NCBI GenBank assembly: GCA_033297075.1
Contig: MU858176.1
Coordinates: 1-64,000, forward strand
DNA length: 64,000 nucleotides
Direction: 5' to 3'
Origin: Rhypophila decipiens
Lineage: Eukaryota; Ascomycota; Sordariomycetes; Sordariales; Naviculisporaceae
Shown: piece after piece, positions 34,854 to 45,616 of the stretch
Position numbering within the stretch: the first letter of the stretch is position 1
How the letters are laid out: every line of letters starts with the position of its first letter
Position numbers and translations under genes: made by a program
The notes under the pieces: model-generated
The model's database searches: none
The model's input: only the letters and a program-made list of their open reading frames with translations
What the model was told of the DNA's origin: nothing

Positions 34854-35891
34854 ATGCGGGCCTCGTCTATCGCAACGACGCTCCTCCTCTGGGCTGGCGC
34901 TGTTTCGGCCAAGCAGTGCTCGTATGGGGACGATCCCAAGATCATTGCCCATACGGGGACTCCTGTGGGCACCGAGATTGTAGTTACGAACTGTACGTCC
35001 TCTCTCTGGTCTTATGAGCAACTCGCTGACCGTCATCAACAGCAACCCTCTATGTCTCGGAGCCCAAGTGCAAGAAGCCCAAGATTGGCGTGCTCTACCT
35101 GACTGATGCCTTTAGCATCCAGTTTGTGAACAACAAGCTGTGAGTCCCGTCCTCCATCTTGAGTCACTCCAGGCACCGGGAACCCCAAGACCCCAGCCAG
35201 CACACTCAATGAGAACCTTGCTAACACTTCAATTTGTCACAAAAAAACAGACTAGCAGACTCCTTCGCCCGAGCAGGCTACCTAACAGTTGCCCCCGACA
35301 TGTTCAACAACGACCCAGCCCCCTTCGACCTCGCCACGCCAGGCTTCAACGCAACAGAGTGGACCCTGCGCCATAACCCCACGGCGATCCATCCGATCCT
35401 CGCCAAAGGTGTAGCTTACCTCCGCTCCAAGGGCGTCTCCAAGGTTGTCGCTGCAGGCTATTGCTTCGGCGGACGATATGCCTTCCGCATGCTGGCCGCG
35501 GGAATGGGCGTTGATGCGGGCTTTTCTGCGCATCCTAGTTTGTTAGAGGACAGTGAGATTTTGGCTGTTACTAAGCCTATTAGTTTGGCTGCTGCTGGTA
35601 GGTTCTTCTTTTCTTATCTTTGTATTTTTGGATTTGGTGGGAAGACATATTTGCTAATGAGATGGGATAATAGAGATCGACGCCATGATGCCCCCTGCGA
35701 GAAAGACTGCCATTGAGGGTCTGCTCTCGACCCAGGTTGCCCAGCCGTACCAGGTCAGCTTGTACGGCGGCACTTCGCACGGATTTGGTGTCCGCGCGAA
35801 TATCTCGGACCCGGAGCAAAAGTTTGGCAAGGAGGCTGCGTTTTATCAGGCTGTACGGTGGTTTGATGCCTGGGCTGGGGGTGCTTTGTAA
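34854..35891 (+). CDS. Secreted dienelactone-hydrolase-like alpha/beta hydrolase
   Basis: Four exons (34854-34992, 35043-35139, 35251-35597, 35674-35891) give about 266 aa. The N-terminus has a clear signal peptide (MRASSIATTLLLWAGAVSA). The nucleophile elbow is GYCFGG, with Cys instead of Ser as in dienelactone hydrolases. The Asp is probably in EIDAMMPP and the His is in the SHGFGVR motif; both fit the DLH triad. Bacterial and most fungal DLH enzymes are cytosolic and open dienelactones in chlorocatechol or aromatic degradation. A secreted version suggests a different ester substrate, which I cannot name. No other aromatic-degradation gene is nearby. Confidence 0.88.
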
Positions 35892-36529
35892 AAGGCGTTG
35901 CTCTGTTTGGGTATGAAAGACATGCGAGGGATGTATGTACTTTGTCAATGGTAGTCTTTTTGCAGCAATAAAGATTAAGCTTTTCTTTAATCGGTCATGG
36001 TCTTAGAAATGGGTTGGGAAAGGGCTGCAGATGCTGTGTGACCGATGGGAACTAACCTTATTACTTCAGGTCGTTATCAGTGAACTCAATACTCTAGTGT
36101 CTAGTCCAACGTAGCACAAGGTTTTGTGTGACACTTTTCTTATATCGACTGCCAGTGACGGACAAATTGCGCCAAGAAACGAGCACGTAATCACTTTGAC
36201 TGCCGTGAAGGCCCAGATTGACGTTGTAGCTACTCCGCCGGGTGAAGTTGTCTCTCGGCTAGAACCGATCATCCTGCCCTGAAAGGATAGTCCAAGTCAA
36301 AACATTTACCCAATGGCCCGGGATTGGACTATAATCACTGGAAAAGGGGGAAATGCCATTACACGCAAATTGCCCAGGCGGATGTCATAATCAAGCTCAT
36401 ACTGCAATATATAATAGCACTGTACGAGAATTGAAACAAGAGATATATAACCCTGGCCGTTTGGCTTTCCTTCTCTCTGGGCCTCGGTCCTGGAACTTGT
36501 TAGAAATCAAAATTTGTCCGGACTTCATC
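35892..36529. other. Intergenic
   Basis: 638 bp between two same-strand secreted-protein genes. Nothing specific is recognised. Confidence 0.5.
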
Positions 36530-37382
36530 ATGCTGTCCAAAGTATCCATCTCAAGCTTACTCCTCGCCGCCCTGGCAACGGCGCAGACCCCGCCTGGGTT
36601 CAAACCCGAGGTCAAGGACAGACTGGATCTTATCGTCGGTAACAAGGTGATCACCGTGCCCGGCACGAGTCTGACCAAAGCGGGTGAGTTCTGAAGAGTC
36701 GCACCCCTCTTGGATCAAGAGATTTGATGGGTGCTGACGTATTGGTTTCCCGTCTCAGAAACCGCCAAACAGCCCGGCATCGGCACCAGTGATGTCCCTC
36801 TCAACGGCACTTCCTACTTGTGGATGATGATTGGTACGTTCGTCCTGTCTCCCAAGCCCGCGATGACGTCTCCTGCCTCCAGACCAGCAGTTTACTAACT
36901 CGATTCTTTACCGATAGATCAAGATGTGTAAGTCCAGTCTAATACTCCACCACCTCAACTGTCTCTCAGCCCAAGTCTTCCGAGTCCCCCGTATCTACCC
37001 AACAACCTTGTATCAGTCTCACTAACAATTCCCTTGCAAAAGCCCCGCAAACTTTGCCAACCCCTCCGCCGGCGGTCGTCGCACCAACCTTCACGCCCTA
37101 ATCACAGGTTTCAAACCAACCGGTCAAAAGGATGCAAACGGCGTCTGGACCCTAACATCCACCTCGACCGGACCGATCACGTACACTGGACCTGCGCCTC
37201 CCGCCGAGAAACCGCCTTATGCCCATCGCTACGTCAGCTTGCTTTATGAAGTCCCCGCTACGTTGTCGGTTTCGAAGACGCAAGTGGGACAGACTTTTGG
37301 GTTCAACCTCGAGACGTTTGTCAAGAACGTGGGGCTTGTTGACCCCCCTGTTCGTGCTAATTATTGGAATGTTACTGGGTAA
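36530..37382 (+). CDS. Secreted PEBP-like (phosphatidylethanolamine-binding) protein
   Basis: Exons 36530-36683, 36759-36833, 36918-36927 and 37043-37382 give about 192 aa. A signal peptide (MLSKVSISSLLLAALATAQ) precedes the PEBP fold. The ligand-pocket motifs are MMIDQDVP (DPDxP variant), NLHALITGF and YTGPAPPAEKPPYAHRYVSLLY (the GxHR region). The DPDxP motif is split over the 10-nt exon 36918-36927, and only inclusion of that exon keeps frame and motif. Eukaryotic PEBPs bind anionic ligands and act in signalling or protease inhibition; the role of secreted fungal forms is poorly known. A decayed 3' copy of a related gene lies at about 43761-43940. Confidence 0.85.
36918..36927 (+). other. 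10-nt microexon in PEBP-like gene
   Basis: Ten bases (ATCAAGATGT) lie between an upstream intron ending CCGATAG and a downstream intron starting GTAAGT. They complete the codons for DQDV in the conserved motif. Skipping the exon would shift the frame. Confidence 0.75.
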
Positions 37383-38014
37383 ACGATTTACGGGGGAAGT
37401 TCGTCCATGAGGACAAAGTGATGCTGTGGTTGGTGGGCTGTTTCTGGGAGTATTTGGTTCTGTTAGCAGTCCCAGCGAAATTGCCAGGAAATATTAACAA
37501 GTTATTAACCGTGGAAAACCTCGGGCATTTTTAGACAAGCACCAGTCTTCCGCTCTCCGCTGTACAAAATAAAGACACGACTTGTCGCAACAAACGGAGA
37601 TATTACTGTACAGCTCACATAAAAAGAATTGTAATTACAACTTGATGGCACATTATAAAACCTTAGCAAGGCCATATGATGCACACAAATTTATCGAATT
37701 TCATTGCTGTGACTGTCAAATCTAAAGCAAAAGTGTCAAGTCGCTTTAGCCTCCAAATCTCCCGAGAGGTCCAAGGAAAGAATAAAACAAAGACCACTAC
37801 TATATGGGCAGGCAGATTTGCACAGTGGATATGTTGATAGCACGTCACTGCGTCAAGGAAGATATTGGCTGTCATTGAGCATGTTTATATTGATGATTTT
37901 TTAGCTTGGTAGCCAAAGAAGAGACTATTAGCATTGATTAAACAGGACGGTTAGGAGGTACTCCCGTGAGAGACGATGGAATAGTACCCCTCCACCTCCG
38001 ATAAAGAGGTTATG
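37383..38014. other. Convergent 3' intergenic region
   Basis: 632 bp of AT-richer sequence between convergent genes. No gene or element is recognised. Confidence 0.5.
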
Positions 38015-39336
38015 CTAAGTCAATCTGTAAAGCTCGAAGTTGTCAAACTGAAGGTGCGCTGCGCGGTTGTTGGAGGATGAGGCCCTGAGCTCGAGTCTGT
38101 TGGAAGCGTCGGTAGAACCGCAAGTGTGGGTGGAGATGTAGGTAGACCAAGAAACGGCGTTACCACCGCCGCTAGCAATAGTGTTCCCGCCGAGGACCAC
38201 AGACCAAGCATTCCCATTGGCGTAATTGCTGACCACCGCGGCGTTGAAGAGAAGGCGGTACCTTTGTCCCGCGACGCTAACGAGTGAGGTGTGTGGTTAG
38301 TCCCTGGGTTCGTAAGACTGGAGGAGATCGGGGAAACGGCTCACCATACAAGGACTTGTCCATAGGTTACACTTGTAGGAACAGAGTTGAAAAAGTAACT
38401 GGTGTAAATGTCCAAGGCCTTTGTGCCGCCCACGCCGCCATTGACGATCGATACGGTATATCCGTTACCAGAGCTTGCTATAATACTCCATCCATAGTCA
38501 CCGCCTTCAAAATTTCCGTTGACCAGGCCCGTAGCTGTTGTTTCGACGGATGAAACGACTGATGTGACGACTGTTGTGGACTCGGTCACCGTGACAGGCA
38601 CGCTGACGGTGACATAGACTGTGGCCTCGGACACGGTGGTTTGAACCAAGGTAGATAGAGATGCATCCGTCTGCGTAGCAGTGACTGTTTCGATGATGGT
38701 GGTATAAACAGTTCCCTCCGATACGTGGACAGAGACGGCCGTATCTGTCTGGGTCACCTGCTCGTAGATTGTCGATACTACGACAGACGGAGGGAGAGTC
38801 TGCGTGGTCGTCGATACTGCCACGGATGCCGGGAGGGTCTCGGTGACAGTATAAAACACAGCGCTGGCAAGGATAGGGCATGATTGAGGGGCGTAATGGA
38901 TCTCAGAAACTGTGATGCTGGTAGGTTCAGCGGTTGTTGTCGAGGTTGCAACAACTCCAAGGCAGGAGCAGGCAGAAGCGAGCTGGGTTGTCGCAATAAA
39001 AGCGCTAGTCGACAGGCAGTCAAGCTGGACATCACGTTTGGTGCAGACTCCTCTCTTCTTCTTGCGGCTCAGCTCTGTCGTGACAGTGACAGTTGGAATT
39101 GCAGTGGGGACGTCTGTAGTCGTGACTGTCTCGGTGATGGTGATGGTGGGAGTTACAGTTACAATTCTGGTTGTCGAGGCCAACCCGAGGGATGCTGTAC
39201 AGTAGGCTCTGGCCTGGGAAGTAGAGCTGCTGAAGCAGTCAAGGATAGCATCGTCGTTATTGCACTCTGGCTCTTCAACAGCGAGAACGCTACTGCCGAA
39301 GAGGAGGCCCCTGAGAACGGTAGAAGAGAAACGCAT
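38015..39336 (-). CDS. Secreted Thr/Ser/Val-rich surface protein with carbohydrate-binding-like C-terminus
   Basis: Exons 39336-38345 and 38276-38015 give about 417 aa. A signal peptide (MRFSSTVLRGLLFGSSVLAV) is followed by two Cys-containing modules (ECNNDDAILDCFSS; CTKRDVQLDCLSTSAFIATT). A long Thr/Val/Ser-rich region with many TVT and TTT steps should be heavily O-glycosylated. The C-terminal about 150 residues begin LVNGNFEGGDYGWS, which is typical of galactose-binding-like or CBM4/9-type jelly rolls in fungal wall proteins. They end LQFDNFELYRLT. There is no GPI signal, so release into the wall or medium is likely. A role as an adhesin or wall protein is inferred. Confidence 0.8.
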
Positions 39337-40029
39337 TATTTACGTTCTAAAGAACAGACTTGAAGGAGTGACTTGGGCGAGTTATTGACGACGGTCTGAC
39401 TACCTCCGGGGGGCGTAATAATGCAAAGAGCGACTTGGGTAGGTGTCAAAGAAGATGAAAACGGAGAGAAGAAAAAATGAACAAGATCCGGGTTCCAACG
39501 CCAAGTCTAGTGTATCATCCCCTGTTGATTCAAGCTCTTGAATGATGCCCCTGTCTGCAAAAGCCCAGCTGGGCTGAATTTTGACAAAGCTAACCCGATT
39601 CAACGCTTCGGGGTCTAGATTGCTCCAAACATTGGCGAGCTGGGCCGCAAGCCACAGCGCTAGAAGCGCACTATCGACCGCCATCCATCTGTTTGGTAAA
39701 TTACGACGACCGCAGTGGAGGGAATCAGGAATCAGCACGTTTTGATAAGTATTGTCGCATGAGTGTTTGTTTTCTGCTGGCCCCTTTTTTCGGGACTTGC
39801 ATATCATGTGATATCGTGACATCACGGCGGGTTGGGGTTTATATATGTACAAATCAAGGCTGATATGGCCAAGACGGACATGCCAGACCCTAGCCGCTTC
39901 GATAATTGCCACGGAAGCCGTTTTCTAAGCTGTAGGAAGCTTAGATGCTTCTGCTACCCCCTCTGAGGCTGCAGAGAGCTCAGCTGGCTCAATATCCCCC
40001 TCTCGATCAGACAGAGTAGCTGAGCGCCC
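39337..40029. other. Intergenic upstream of the surface protein
   Basis: Holds the promoter of the minus-strand surface protein. A 170-codon minus-strand frame (39400-39912) has no recognisable domain and is not called. Confidence 0.45.
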
Positions 40030-40500
40030 GAAATGATACAGTGCGCGGCATGTGCTCAACGCGTGACTGGGACCACGAATATCAAAGCTAGAGCATGTGG
40101 ATATGTGGAAGAGGTAAAGGCTGTGGTCCTATTTTTGTGACCTGGTTCTTGGTCTATGTCCAAGATATGGATCAGAGCTATTTCTTGGAAGGCAGTGTAA
40201 CACACAAGTTTGCGGTATTGCTAGTACACGAGGTTCAGATTCCTCGGATCAAGAGAACGAGAAGAGTGCAAGCCAAGTGTTGACCCCGTTGACAGTTCGA
40301 ACTGGCACCTTGGCTTGTCGGCTGCTTTACAAGTACGATTTGGGAGAATTCACAACTTTGACATAAAAATAACCTTTGCCAAGCTGGGAGTCCACGTAAC
40401 TATCAGAAAGACCCGTTCAGCTTCAGGTGTTGGCAGGGTCCGGTCGTACTTGGCGCCTGGCGCCGAGCAAGGCGCAGGAGACCTTCAAGACCTCGAATGG
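40030..40500 (+). repeat. Degenerate repeat, copy A
   Basis: This segment matches 44471-44945 in the same order and orientation. Shared blocks include GCTGTG[G/C]TCCTATTTTTG, TTGCGGTATT, CCTTGGCTTG, CATAAAAATAACCTTTGCCA and GCCGAGCAAGGCGCAG. The blocks are separated by diverged sequence. It has no intact ORF and lies at the 3' side of the HSL-type hydrolase gene. The origin (old duplication or transposon debris) is unresolved. Confidence 0.65.
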
Positions 40501-40537
40501 GGACGATCTACCCAAGTACGAGAGACGGAGCAAGTCA

Positions 40538-41566
40538 TCAAACGTCTTTGAAAGCAGCCCTCAAAAACCTGATAGCAACTGCATATGCCTCATCTCTTCT
40601 TTCCGACTGCTTGCTCCCCGGCTGGCATCCTTTGTCAAATCCATGACCCACCCCCTCTAGATGATGCAACTTTACCTTTTTTGGTGTCCCATCTTGTTCA
40701 CGAGTGTCTCCCAATCTTACAGCGAGTCTCAGTGTTTCGGGTGCAAAGTTATCTCCCTCACAGGTCAGAAAAATAACATGCTCGGGGAATATTTCCCCCG
40801 GTGCCTTGGACGGGGAGATCGCTGGGTGGGCCCTAGAAGACTTGTCTGGTACGTACGAGTCGTGGAAGAAGCTCAACATCCAAGGGGGATGTGGTCTGAT
40901 TGGGTGGGGCACCTTCTTGCGGTCTAGCGATAGGCTGAGGTCTGTCTCGGGATAAAATGCCACGGCGGCCTTGATGTCGACTCCTAGATGTTGCAAAGAG
41001 GTTGTTCGCAGGACTGTAGACGCTACGAGGGCCAACTCGGCACCCGCACTGAAGCCTGACACGGCGACTTGCTTAGAGTCGATGAGCTCATAAAGGGCCT
41101 GACCAGTAGGAGAAACACCGGTGGGGTGTGCCAGCCAACTCAGCACATCTTCGACATCCTCAAGTGGGAGGGGGAAGGGATGCTCTGGAGCTTTGAGGTA
41201 GTCGGCGTCCAGCACAAGAAAATCGCAGTCCCTAGCGACCTGTTTCAGGAAAAATGCATCGGTACCAAACAGCGGGAACACCCAGCCGCTTCCGTGCCAG
41301 TTGACAAGGACGGGCCGTTTTTTCAGAGGTTCTTTGGTGAACGATGGCGGATAATAGAGGACGACGTCGATATGCCGACCAACACCTTGATCGCCACGGG
41401 CGGGGACACGCAGCTTCTGCTGTGCAATGGGGACACTATCGGCTAGGGCCTTTTCGCGCTCTAGAGGAGCCCGACTTGTGACTTTGATGAGAAACCTCAG
41501 TGCGACTGCGATGAGCTTAAGGCGCAGGTAGGTCAGAATGCCGTGGGTCTGGTGCGGTAGCGTCAT
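40538..41566 (-). CDS. Alpha/beta hydrolase, hormone-sensitive-lipase-like family
   Basis: A single exon encodes 342 aa. The oxyanion motif appears as NWHGSGWVF (HGGG variant) and the nucleophile elbow as GFSAGAELAL (GxSxG). The acid is probably Asp in CEGDNFAPE and the His is in GVGHGFDKG. The N-terminus has a hydrophobic stretch (LTYLRLKLIAVALRFLIKV) that could be a membrane anchor rather than a cleaved signal. The family contains esterases and lipases acting on short acyl esters, including tailoring enzymes of secondary metabolism. It is 400 bp from the aldo-keto reductase gene on the same strand, but no pathway is evident. Confidence 0.87.
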   Translation of the reverse strand: MTLPHQTHGILTYLRLKLIAVALRFLIKVTSRAPLEREKALADSVPIAQQKLRVPARGDQGVGRHIDVVLYYPPSFTKEPLKKRPVLVNWHGSGWVFPLFGTDAFFLKQVARDCDFLVLDADYLKAPEHPFPLPLEDVEDVLSWLAHPTGVSPTGQALYELIDSKQVAVSGFSAGAELALVASTVLRTTSLQHLGVDIKAAVAFYPETDLSLSLDRKKVPHPIRPHPPWMLSFFHDSYVPDKSSRAHPAISPSKAPGEIFPEHVIFLTCEGDNFAPETLRLAVRLGDTREQDGTPKKVKLHHLEGVGHGFDKGCQPGSKQSERRDEAYAVAIRFLRAAFKDV

Positions 41567-41966
41567 CTCGTATGTCGGTTTAATAGCACGGTACCTGTCC
41601 GGGAATTTGGCCGAATAACTGCCAGCAGGCCTGACTGCCAGAGTGAAAGGGGTACCGGTATCAAGTTTAGAACGACGTTTGTCGTTGGGTGCCGTTGGAA
41701 GTTGTTTGATTTAACGAGTCACCAACTGGACGTGGTAGTACTGTAGAAAATAACACAAAAGGACCAGATTAGTCCCAGAGGCCAAAGCTTCCGTGAGCGG
41801 GACGCACAATCGCCAACGGCATCTGTTGGCTCATATCAACTGCCCGATATGGTATAACCATCCGGGTAACACATTACCCTTTACGAACATCGACTCGGCA
41901 AATATTAATCTATCTCTGATTAATTCCAACATATTACATTATAGCGTTTCTGGGTCATTATTCGAT
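41567..41966. other. Intergenic
   Basis: 400 bp between the hydrolase promoter and the 3' end of the aldo-keto reductase gene. No feature was recognised. Confidence 0.5.
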
Positions 41967-43087
41967 TCAAATCTTGTTGCCCCTCGATGGCTCGAGTGTA
42001 GCCCACAGCTCATCGGCCAGCTCGAGAAACTCAGCCGGCAGCGGTCCTTTGCGTATCATTCGGACCGTCTCCTCGAGCTGCGCCGCCTTGCTTGCGCCGA
42101 TTATGACTGCGTCATTGTCACCTAGTGCCAGCTGGTGAACGGCGAGCCTGACTGCGACTTCGGTCATGGTGAGGCCCTTCTCCTTGACCTTGGTATCCAA
42201 CTTCTTGACTGCGGCGTGCAGAGCTTCATCCGCAAAGACACTCTGCGCAAATTTGCCGAGCGGGTTCTCGTCGTCGAATCGAGTGCCCGCGTGTTGGTTA
42301 TTCAAGAATTTACCAGTCAAGAATCCTGCCTCCAGAATTCTGCGACGTGAGCTGTCAGTCTTGTCACCCAAGAGAGATTCATCACGGTCATGTAACCTAC
42401 TGGTAGACGACAAAGCTCATATTGTGACGCCGCAAGAGTGGCAACAGTTCCTTCTCTGCCGCGCGTGAAATCAGACTGTAGTGACCTTGATAACACAGCG
42501 GCTTCTGCCAACCTCTCTCCTCGCAGATTGCAAGCACACGCTTCAAGACATGCAACGGTGTGTTCGCCACACCCCACTAGCTGCCATGAGCCAGGTCATT
42601 TGGTCAACTGTTAGTGTACTGAATTTGACGCAACATGATGTCAAGCGGAGGGTGGACCTACACTTGTAATGGTTCCGAGCTCAATCTGCTCATTAAAGGC
42701 TTGAATCTGTTCCTCCAGGGGAGTACTCGGATCGGGACGATGAGAGTAGAGCACGTTGATCTGTGTTTTCAACCTCTGCAAGCTCTTTCCTAACGAGCGA
42801 AGCAGAGCTTCACGGCCAAGATCCCCGCTGCCATCGGTTGCCGTGTTGGTGTAAACCTTGGTGTCAATGCTCAAGTTCAAGTCTAGGCCGCCAAGTTGTC
42901 CCATGGCTTCACCTATCAGTTCCTCTGACCGCCCGGGCCTCGGCGGTGGATAGCGCGCCGCGGTATCCACTCGGTTGATTCCAAGTTTCTCGAGCTTCCC
43001 CAGGATATTGGCCACCGAGTCTGCATCTTGGAACTCAGTCATGTCCATCCCGAAGGACGCAGTACCGAGGATGAGTTGCGGCGCCAT
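41967..43087 (-). CDS. Aldo-keto reductase (AKR7-like)
   Basis: Exons 43087-42662, 42576-42401 and 42339-41967 give about 324 aa. The product is an NADPH-dependent oxidoreductase with a TIM-barrel fold and no signal peptide. The catalytic tetrad is visible: Asp and Tyr in NRVDTAARYP, Lys in SIDTKVYT and His in LYSHRPD. Splicing restores SWGVANTPLHVL (the GxSNF-like strand), QGHYSLISR and the QILEAGFLTGKF block. The C-terminal LGDNDAVIIGASKAAQLEE binds the cofactor phosphate in homologues. The arrangement resembles AKR7/aflatoxin-aldehyde-reductase-type enzymes. The natural substrate is unknown. Confidence 0.88.
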
Positions 43088-43760
43088 TAATTTTCGAGTA
43101 TGCGTGATATCGGAGCTGTCAGGATCGTTTACAAAGGCGCCACGGACATGCGGGATAAAAGAAGACTTGTTTAGTTGCAGAAGGGAAGATGAGCGTGGCG
43201 AAGTGCAGGTTGGCTGTTGGGTGCGTTGCGTGACGGTTGGGTATACCGTATACGTGCTTTGGGACTAATATAGAGCTATACGCCAGCACCTGCCTAATTT
43301 GTAAGCTAATAGAGGGTGACGAGAATACAATGTACAGGCGTGCGCAATCTGCGGGTATTGTACTAACAGGCTTAACGGCCGCAATTCTCCCGACAGTTCC
43401 GGTGGTATCGTATTGAGATCTGCGCCTCGTAACTGGAACCACACCAACATAGCAATTGCCCTTTCTTGATATCATCAAAGTAAATTTGAACAGGTAAGCA
43501 TGATTATGTAATGCAAGTAGAAGAAACTTCTGGATTGGGGAGTCCGGATCGGCTGCCACGGGAGGTAAAGCCTAGATAGATTCACCTCGCACGACCCGAC
43601 GGGGCGACAGGCCAGACACGCATCAATTCTTCAGTGTCCACGACCTCACCAGCCACCCTAGTGGCCTAGTCCACACTATACGAATAGTGATTCCTGGCCA
43701 CATGAATACAATCTTCGCCAGCGCTGGATCCCGTCTCGCGGCTCCTTCGTGATCGGCTGG
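43088..43760. other. Intergenic, AKR upstream region
   Basis: A minus-strand frame of 146 codons (43119-43559) has no domain or start context I trust. Nothing else is seen. Confidence 0.45.
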
Positions 43761-43940
43761 AACCATATGGTTTGGATACGTTTGTCAAGACTGTGGGGTT
43801 AAGCGAGCCAGCTAGTGGCGTTAATTATTGGAATGTTACTGGTTGGTTTTGGAGATACATACGTGGAGAGTTGGGTTGTGGAAGGTGAGGTCTATTGGTT
43901 GTGGTGACTTGCTATTCTGGGAGTTGGCTTGGTTTACTGT
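43761..43940 (+). pseudogene. Remnant of a PEBP-like gene (3' end and UTR)
   Basis: The segment around 43771-43850 matches the last coding bases of the intact PEBP-like gene at 37305-37380. Shared blocks are ACGTTTGTCAAGA, GTGGGG and TTAATTATTGGAATGTTACT. The match continues into 3' UTR-like sequence (TTCTGGGAGT...TGGTT). The rest of the gene is missing and the normal stop is altered. It is therefore a truncated, decayed paralogue, not a second working gene. Confidence 0.75.
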
Positions 43941-44079
43941 ATACAAAAAGGTTAGGCTCTTGCTTTGAGGGATGTACGTATGTGTCTGTGGCCTTTCACT
44001 ACAAGACTTCGCGGCTTGTTCATGATGGTGAAGATATAGACGCCGAGTGTTGAACTCGCTGGCGTGGAGTGATGGAACT

Positions 44080-44345
44080 TAGTCAGTGCTCAACTGGGAC
44101 GAAGAATGTCAAAGTTGGGGCCTGTGGTCCTATTTTTGGGAATCGCTTCTTGGTCCACCGTATACGATATGCAGTAGTGTAGTTCTTTGCAAGGCGGTGT
44201 GCGTCCATTGTTTGCGGTATTTCCATCCGGTGCTCGTGTATGACAAGGCGAGTCGATGCTGGGTATGCGAGCTCGGTGACAGGTCGAATAGTATCTTGAA
44301 TGACACCACTTCGAAAGTATGGGTACGCGAATGCTATTTTTGAGG
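44080..44345 (+). repeat. Degenerate repeat, copy B
   Basis: A shorter relative of copies A and C. It shares GTGCTCAAC, GACTGGGACNACGAAT-like sequence, CCTGTGGTCCTATTTTTG, CTTCTTGGTC and TTTGCGGTATT with copy A. It is partial and has no intact ORF. Confidence 0.55.
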
Positions 44346-44470
44346 ATTGTTTCTTAGCTGATCAGTTGGAATATGGAGTAGTGCTAATTCTATGGAGGCG
44401 ATGTACGTGGCTTGTGGTCGTCGGAGGCATTAGGCCGCTCTGATGATAAGAAAGAGAGGGATTGCCGGGT

Positions 44471-44945
44471 GTTGATCTGTTGACAGGTCTACCTAGTACG
44501 TGGATATCACGGGTTAGACTGCGTGGGTTCGTGGAAGACTTGAAGGCTGTGCTCCTATTTTTGGGACTGGAGTCTATGGTTTACCTCTGCCAGGTAAGAG
44601 AACATATTGCTAGTTCGTTCAACGGCCCTGTGCAGCTTGCGGTATTTACATATCGCTTCTAGGCTGTCGGTCTAACGGCTGACGAGGCGAGTAGATGCCG
44701 AAGGTCGACTCTCGACAGGCCGAACAAGTGCCTTGGCTTGATGTGATATAAACATTGGCGGCAGTTGTAGAAGCCGAGCCCAGTTAGAGAGTCCACAACA
44801 TCAACATAAAAATAACCTTTGCCAAGATGGGTGTCCACGTAATTACTGATATGTTCGTGGAGGTGAAAGCATTGGCAGAGTCCGGTTTCACTTGGCACAA
44901 ACGCCGAGCAAGGCGCAGAAGGCTCTCGGCGTGTTACTCAAATCT
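44471..44945 (+). repeat. Degenerate repeat, copy C
   Basis: Collinear with copy A over about 470 bp. The best-preserved part is CATAAAAATAACCTTTGCCAAG followed by GGTGTCCACGTAA (about 44800-44840) and CGCCGAGCAAGGCGCAG (about 44902-44918). Confidence 0.65.
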
Positions 44946-45616
44946 TGCACCTAAACAACTGACAAAACTCAATTGGACGAACTGTCCCGTTTACAGCACA
45001 AAGTTATTGGATCAACATTCCCCTGAGCCCTGTTGTTCCTATTTGCACATATTCTCAGAGTTGCAAAGAGTCATGGCATGTCGTGCGTTGGAGCTACTCC
45101 ATCATCGACTTATAGATTACGTGTCGGTACTCCACCGCCCGGGCTGTGTCCCTCAGGAAACATTCAGCTTAACGGTCTAGTGCTGTAAGTTGCGCTTGGC
45201 TTGGTGTGAATGGTGGGTTAGGCTGTTAAGCCGATTGTAACCAAGAGCACGTTGTCGGGTCTTGATTGGTCAAGGTTGTCACTGACCGCCAAGACTTGAC
45301 TACCGATGGGAAAGGGGATGTCCCTGCCAGGACGACGAACACGGCCTCAAACCCGTCAGGCCACTGAGGCACTGACAGCTCGTGTCCAGAACTTCGGGAT
45401 ATCTCCATCTTGGCATTACTATTTCATGATATAACCTCCCGGCATCATGTTCATCCAATCTCACACACCAACAGTTCAAATCATCAAACTTTCTATTCAC
45501 CTCACTTCCAACTTTAGCTCAAAACATCAGCTCTCAGCAAGCACTTCACCACTTAACTCTCCAGCTCTCCAGCACTACTCACAACCACCTCAACTTTCCA
45601 CCTAACAACCGCCAGA

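Larger units (their letters stand above)
43941..45616. other. Repeat-bearing gene-poor stretch
   Basis: About 1.7 kb with only short frames. It carries repeat copies B (44080-44345) and C (44471-44945). From about 45400 onward it should hold the promoter of the Asp-rich protein; CA/CT-rich leader sequence lies at 45450-45610. Confidence 0.5.

Noticed and set aside
39400..39912. 170-codon minus-strand frame upstream of the Thr/Ser-rich protein
   Set aside because: No signal peptide or motif; overlaps a promoter region and looks like chance.
43119..43559. 146-codon minus-strand frame upstream of the AKR gene
   Set aside because: No domain, poor composition and no supporting signals; lies in the AKR promoter region.
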